From Prevotellaceae bacterium (GTDB lineage Bacteria > Bacteroidota > Bacteroidia > Bacteroidales > UBA932), in contig JAITOP010000317.1 in NCBI GenBank assembly GCA_031289895.1, positions 1 through 8,989 on the forward strand: DNA of 8,989 nt. Reading direction: 5' to 3'. The notes under the pieces were generated by a model. That model saw only the letters and a list, made by a program, of their open reading frames with translations, was not told where the DNA came from and made no database searches. This document shows, one piece after another, positions 7,443 through 8,989 of this stretch (position 1 is its first letter; each line of letters starts with the position of its first letter). A program made the translations under genes and the position numbers.

Positions 7443-7463
7443 ATTCGGATTTGCAATCCGAAT
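7443..7463. repeat. ATTCGGATT palindrome, 3-nt loop
   Basis: ATTCGGATT (7443-7451), loop TGC, AATCCGAAT (7455-7463) is a perfect 9-bp stem. The counterpart at 1183-1201 is TTCGGATT-TAT-AATCCGAA. Both belong to the set of palindromes with an ATT-NNN-AAT core in this window. It lies 13 bp before repeat R2 and has no T-run, so it is not terminator-like. Confidence 0.7.
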
Positions 7464-7476
7464 GTTTGGAATATAA

Positions 7477-7576
7477 GGATTTATAATCCGCAAAATGTTA
7501 ATTATCTTTTTATTGCAAAATTACAATTTTATTTTGAATTTTATCAAACAGGATTACAAATCCTGCGGGACGGATA
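7477..7576 (+). repeat. Direct repeat R2 (pair with 1186-1286)
   Basis: About 90% identical to R1, same orientation, 6.3 kb away. It begins with palindrome GGATT-TAT-AATCC (7477-7489) and ends with GGATT-ACA-AATCC followed by TGCGGGACGGATA, so it is a roughly 100-bp unit with palindromic ends. It lies upstream of the operon promoter, so R1 and R2 enclose promoter, three genes and terminator. The plus-strand frame through 7242-7586 has no protein features and covers repeat sequence, so I do not call a gene. Confidence 0.85.
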
Positions 7577-7604
7577 TGTCAGATAAGGGACAAATGTTAT
7601 ATAG

Positions 7605-7835
7605 TTATGATTGAGTTTCTTCTTTTCGTTTTCGCTCTTGTTCCCATTCATCTTTATATCTTTCAGCCATATCATTATACCATTGCCTAACCTCTTCTTT
7701 ACGTTTTCGGTCTTTTTCTTCGATGCGTTTTTTTATTTCTTTTTCGCTCCAATAGCGGCGTTCTTTGCGCTCTTCCTATTTGTCTAACCACCAAAAAGAG
7801 AACCAACCTGCGAGTAAAAGTGTTAATAATTCCAT
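7605..7835 (-). pseudogene. Small membrane-anchored charged protein broken by a TAG
   Basis: Reading from ATG 7835 gives MELLTLLLAGWFSFWWLDK, then TAG (7776-7778), then 56 further codons in the same frame to TAA at 7605-7607. The whole frame would be a 76-codon protein: one hydrophobic N-terminal helix (about residues 3-17), then a Glu/Lys/Arg-rich tail with Trp and Tyr, likely a long charged helix or coiled coil. The tail's composition and open frame argue that this was one gene; a single base change from CAG or AAG gives the TAG. The SusD-like gene uses TAG as its real stop, which argues against code reassignment. A -7 box 21 nt upstream supports expression. Alternatives are recent inactivation, readthrough, a sequencing error, or a short 19-residue peptide. 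I know no function. Confidence 0.6.
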
Positions 7836-7856
7836 AATGTTTTATTTTATTTTTTA

Positions 7857-7886
7857 CAAAGTTATACAATTTTTTAATTTTAGTAA
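7857..7886 (-). promoter_or_regulatory. Candidate promoter of the broken small gene
   Basis: TAACTTTG (7857-7864, minus strand) fits TAnnTTTG and lies 21 nt before ATG 7835. With a 19-nt spacer the upstream element is TTA (7884-7886) rather than TTG, so only the -7 half is good. It overlaps the U-run side of the terminator at 7885-7925, a compact arrangement where one unit ends and the next begins. Confidence 0.45.
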
Positions 7887-7925
7887 AAAAAAGAGCCGCC
7901 CGGCGTAAGTCTGACCGGGCAGCTC
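7885..7925 (-). terminator. GC-rich Rho-independent terminator
   Basis: On the minus strand GAGC-T-GCCCGG, an 11-nt loop, CCGGGC-G-GCTC form a 10-bp stem with one internal mismatch, followed by eight T's (7885-7892). It is a strong terminator for leftward transcription. No gene lies between it and the DUF4468 gene, which already has its own terminator at 8073-8101, so it may be a backup or the remnant of a lost gene. Confidence 0.8.
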
Positions 7926-7963
7926 CGGTTGTTGAAAATTTTATGTAAGTCAATTACATTTTG

Positions 7964-8062
7964 TATTTAGTCGTTAGTAAGATTATTAGTTTTTTTAAGA
8001 TTGTTAAGATTTTTAAGCATTATTAATTATTAATTATTAATTATTAATCACTAATCATTAAT
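7964..8062. repeat. Heptameric repeat array, left copy
   Basis: The clear part is six 7-bp units at 8021-8062 (TATTAAT four times, then CACTAAT, CATTAAT). At the left end TATTTAG-TCGTTAG (7964-7977) reproduces the units that begin the other array at 8759. The middle (7978-8020) is T-rich and only loosely keeps the period. The stretch 7836-8129 is otherwise occupied by a promoter and two terminators, and I see no gene in it. Confidence 0.65.
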
Positions 8063-8072
8063 AAGTATATGC

Positions 8073-8101
8073 AAAAAAAACAACACAAAATTTTTGTGCT
8101 G
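8073..8101 (-). terminator. Terminator of the DUF4468 gene
   Basis: On the minus strand CAGCACAAA, loop AAT, TTTGTGTTG form a 9-bp stem (one G-U pair) followed by eight T's (8073-8080). It lies 28 nt past the stop at 8130. The stem is AT-rich and so of moderate strength. Confidence 0.7.
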
Positions 8102-8129
8102 TTTTTAAAAATTTTAATAATTCAGTTAT

Positions 8130-8672
8130 TTACCAATCATTGTCAGAATTTATGTTTTTTACATCTTTAGTATGGTTTTCCATCGAAACAAATACTTTTT
8201 CTGCATACGCTTCCATTTTTTGTTTTATGTCATTCCACACTTTATTATGGTAACTTTTTGATGCTCCTTTTGTTGCATATTCATCCGCTGTGCTTACTAA
8301 GCCTAACTCACAATTCTTCGCGTTTCCCTGTTTATTGGAATGGCTAATATTGGTAATTTCTACTTTATACCGATTGTCTTTTACATTTACTTTAATGGAA
8401 TACTTTAACCATCCTTCGTAACAGGAATATATCATTCCACCATAAGAATATTTAGTATTACCATTTCCTACAATAATGCCAGCATCTTTATCTGTCATTT
8501 GAAGTACGTCTTTTGCAGAGTTGTAAGTACTCGCAAACCATTCGTTAATAGATGCAAACAATGCATCTTTTCCTACACTATCGGTTTGAATAACTTTTGA
8601 ATAACTAATAGGTTGTTGCGCAAAAGTAGCGGAACATACGCATACTAATGCAATAAATAATACTTTTTTCAT
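8130..8672 (-). CDS. Secreted DUF4468 (TBP-like fold) protein
   Basis: A 180-residue exported protein. The signal peptide MKKVLFIALVCVCSATFA is probably cut before QQ at residue 19. Residues about 29-113 match the DUF4468 pattern as I know it: VIQTDSVGKDALFASINEWF, then SAKDVLQMTDKDAGIIVGNG, then a strand region with VNVKDNRYKVEIT. DUF4468 proteins are common in Bacteroidota, predicted to have a TBP-like fold, and have no established function; the protein is expected in the periplasm. The remaining tail (114-180) is polar, with a likely helix at 143-167. I chose ATG 8672 rather than the in-frame ATG 8726, because 8672 begins the signal peptide and has the A/T-rich leader. It is a single-gene unit between terminators at 8725-8749 and 8073-8101; no convincing promoter was seen. 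Confidence 0.85.
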   Translation of the reverse strand: MKKVLFIALVCVCSATFAQQPISYSKVIQTDSVGKDALFASINEWFASTYNSAKDVLQMTDKDAGIIVGNGNTKYSYGGMIYSCYEGWLKYSIKVNVKDNRYKVEITNISHSNKQGNAKNCELGLVSTADEYATKGASKSYHNKVWNDIKQKMEAYAEKVFVSMENHTKDVKNINSDNDW

Positions 8673-8676
8673 AATT

Positions 8677-8689
8677 ATAAATTTTAAAA
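8677..8689 (-). promoter_or_regulatory. A/T-rich start region of the DUF4468 gene
   Basis: TTTTAAAATTTAT (minus strand) lies 4 nt before ATG 8672. It differs by one base from the 13-mer at the same spacing before the SusD-like gene; over 17 nt (8673-8689 against 3842-3858) the two leaders match at 16 positions. It decides the start in favour of 8672. Confidence 0.45.
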
Positions 8690-8724
8690 TTAATTGCGTA
8701 AAATTACTAAAAAAATTAATATAC

Positions 8725-8749
8725 AAAAAAACCTGCCGAAAAAGGCAGG
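8725..8749 (-). terminator. Terminator of the gene at the right edge
   Basis: CCTGCC (8732-8737), a 6-nt loop and GGCAGG (8744-8749) form a perfect 6-bp GC-rich stem, with seven T's following on the minus strand (8725-8731). It should end leftward transcription of the gene whose stop is at 8890, after passing through the heptameric array. Confidence 0.8.
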
Positions 8750-8758
8750 GGCAATCCG

Positions 8759-8889
8759 TATTTAGTCGTTAGTATTTAGTCGTTAGTCGCCATTAATCAT
8801 TAATAACTAATCACTAACCATTATTTTTAATTTTTAATTTTTAATTCTTAATTCAAATTAACCACTAATCATTAATCATTAACCACTAT
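8759..8889. repeat. Heptameric repeat array, right copy
   Basis: About 131 bp keep a 7-bp period: TATTTAG, TCGTTAG, TATTTAG, TCGTTAG, TCGCCAT, TAATCAT, TAATAAC, TAATCAC, TAACCAT, then AATTTTT-type units and a return to ACTAATC/ATTAATC units. It fills the space between the stop codon at 8890 and the terminator at 8725-8749, so it would be a 3' untranslated region. Nothing coding is seen in it. Confidence 0.7.
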
Positions 8890-8989
8890 TTAATATTGTA
8901 AAGCAATAGAATGTAATTCGTCAGCATATTCTCTAACTCCCGATTCTATTCGCTTTAAAGTTCGCTTTGTTGGATTTTTTACACCCGAC
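8890..8989 (-). CDS. C-terminal end of a gene running off the right edge
   Basis: The last 32 codons and a TAA stop (8890-8892) of a minus-strand gene that enters from the right; the frame is open from the edge with codons starting at 8988. The visible tail opens SGVKNPTKRTLKRIESGVRE, followed by YADELHSIALQY. The NPTKRTLKRIE pattern resembles the last helix of XRE-type helix-turn-helix domains (NPs-x-x-TLxxIa), which would make it a small transcriptional regulator, but 32 residues cannot settle this. Support for it being real: an uninterrupted frame to the edge, sensible composition and a terminator downstream. Confidence 0.55.
   Translation of the reverse strand, partial: SGVKNPTKRTLKRIESGVREYADELHSIALQY

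Noticed and set aside
7242..7586. Plus-strand frame of 114 codons
   Set aside because: It covers the operon promoter on the opposite strand and repeat R2; the matching repeat R1 has no conserved frame.
7605..7835. Alternative code with TAG read as an amino acid
   Set aside because: The SusD-like gene ends at its expected family length with TAG and the other genes end in TAA or TGA, so the standard bacterial code fits.
7699..7953. Minus-strand frame of 84 codons over the small broken gene
   Set aside because: It is in a different frame from the coherent 76-codon reading, runs through a terminator hairpin and U-run near its start, and has no convincing leader. The frame with the TAG makes a much better protein.
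8673..8724. Promoter for the DUF4468 gene
   Set aside because: TTTG with TAATTTTA at 17 nt is off in both spacing and -7 sequence, and the upstream element lies in the terminator T-run; not strong enough to call.
8673..8726. Extended N-terminus for the DUF4468 protein
   Set aside because: It would overlap the T-run of the terminator at 8725-8749 and add 18 residues before a standard signal peptide.
7964..8889. CRISPR array
   Set aside because: The repeats are 7 bp, contiguous and low in complexity, with no spacers of uniform length and no cas genes in the window.

Overview
The window looks like an AT-rich stretch of a Bacteroidota (probably Bacteroidales) chromosome. The evidence is a SusC/RagA-SusD/RagB outer-membrane pair, a DUF1735-type surface lipoprotein, a DUF4468 protein, promoters of the TTG/TAnnTTTG type, and A/T-rich start regions without Shine-Dalgarno sequences. 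Every gene I accept is on the minus strand, so transcription runs from right to left.

Left end (1-1377): a lone gene for a 203-residue, three-helix membrane protein sits between two arms of a 114-bp inverted repeat (1-114 and 1074-1187, 110 of 114 positions complementary). The inside of this cassette also holds a strong palindrome and a dispersed-repeat-like stretch. Between the right arm and the operon lie a 101-bp repeat (R1) and a hairpin that probably ends the operon.

Centre (1378-7360): a compact operon, read from a near-consensus promoter at 7330-7360 through a leader of about 270 nt. Its order is the SusC-like TonB-dependent transporter (1065 aa), the SusD-like lipoprotein (11 nt later), and a DUF1735-type lipoprotein (28 nt later). 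Together they should bind an oligomeric nutrient, most likely a glycan, at the cell surface and import it across the outer membrane. No degradative enzyme, sigma/anti-sigma pair or sensor is in the window, so the substrate cannot be read from context. A second copy of the 100-bp repeat (R2, 7477-7576, about 90% identical, same orientation) lies upstream, so the whole transcription unit is bracketed by direct repeats.

Right end (7605-8989): a 76-codon gene for a small membrane-anchored, highly charged protein is broken by one in-frame TAG. It is followed rightward by a GC-rich terminator, a 7-bp-period repeat array, another terminator, a secreted DUF4468 protein, a third terminator, a longer 7-bp-period array, and the last 32 codons of a gene that runs off the edge.

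The coding content is largely familiar. The more unusual signal is in the non-coding DNA: the inverted-repeat cassette, direct repeats around the operon, a family of palindromes with a shared ATT-NNN-AAT core, and heptameric arrays placed in 3' regions.
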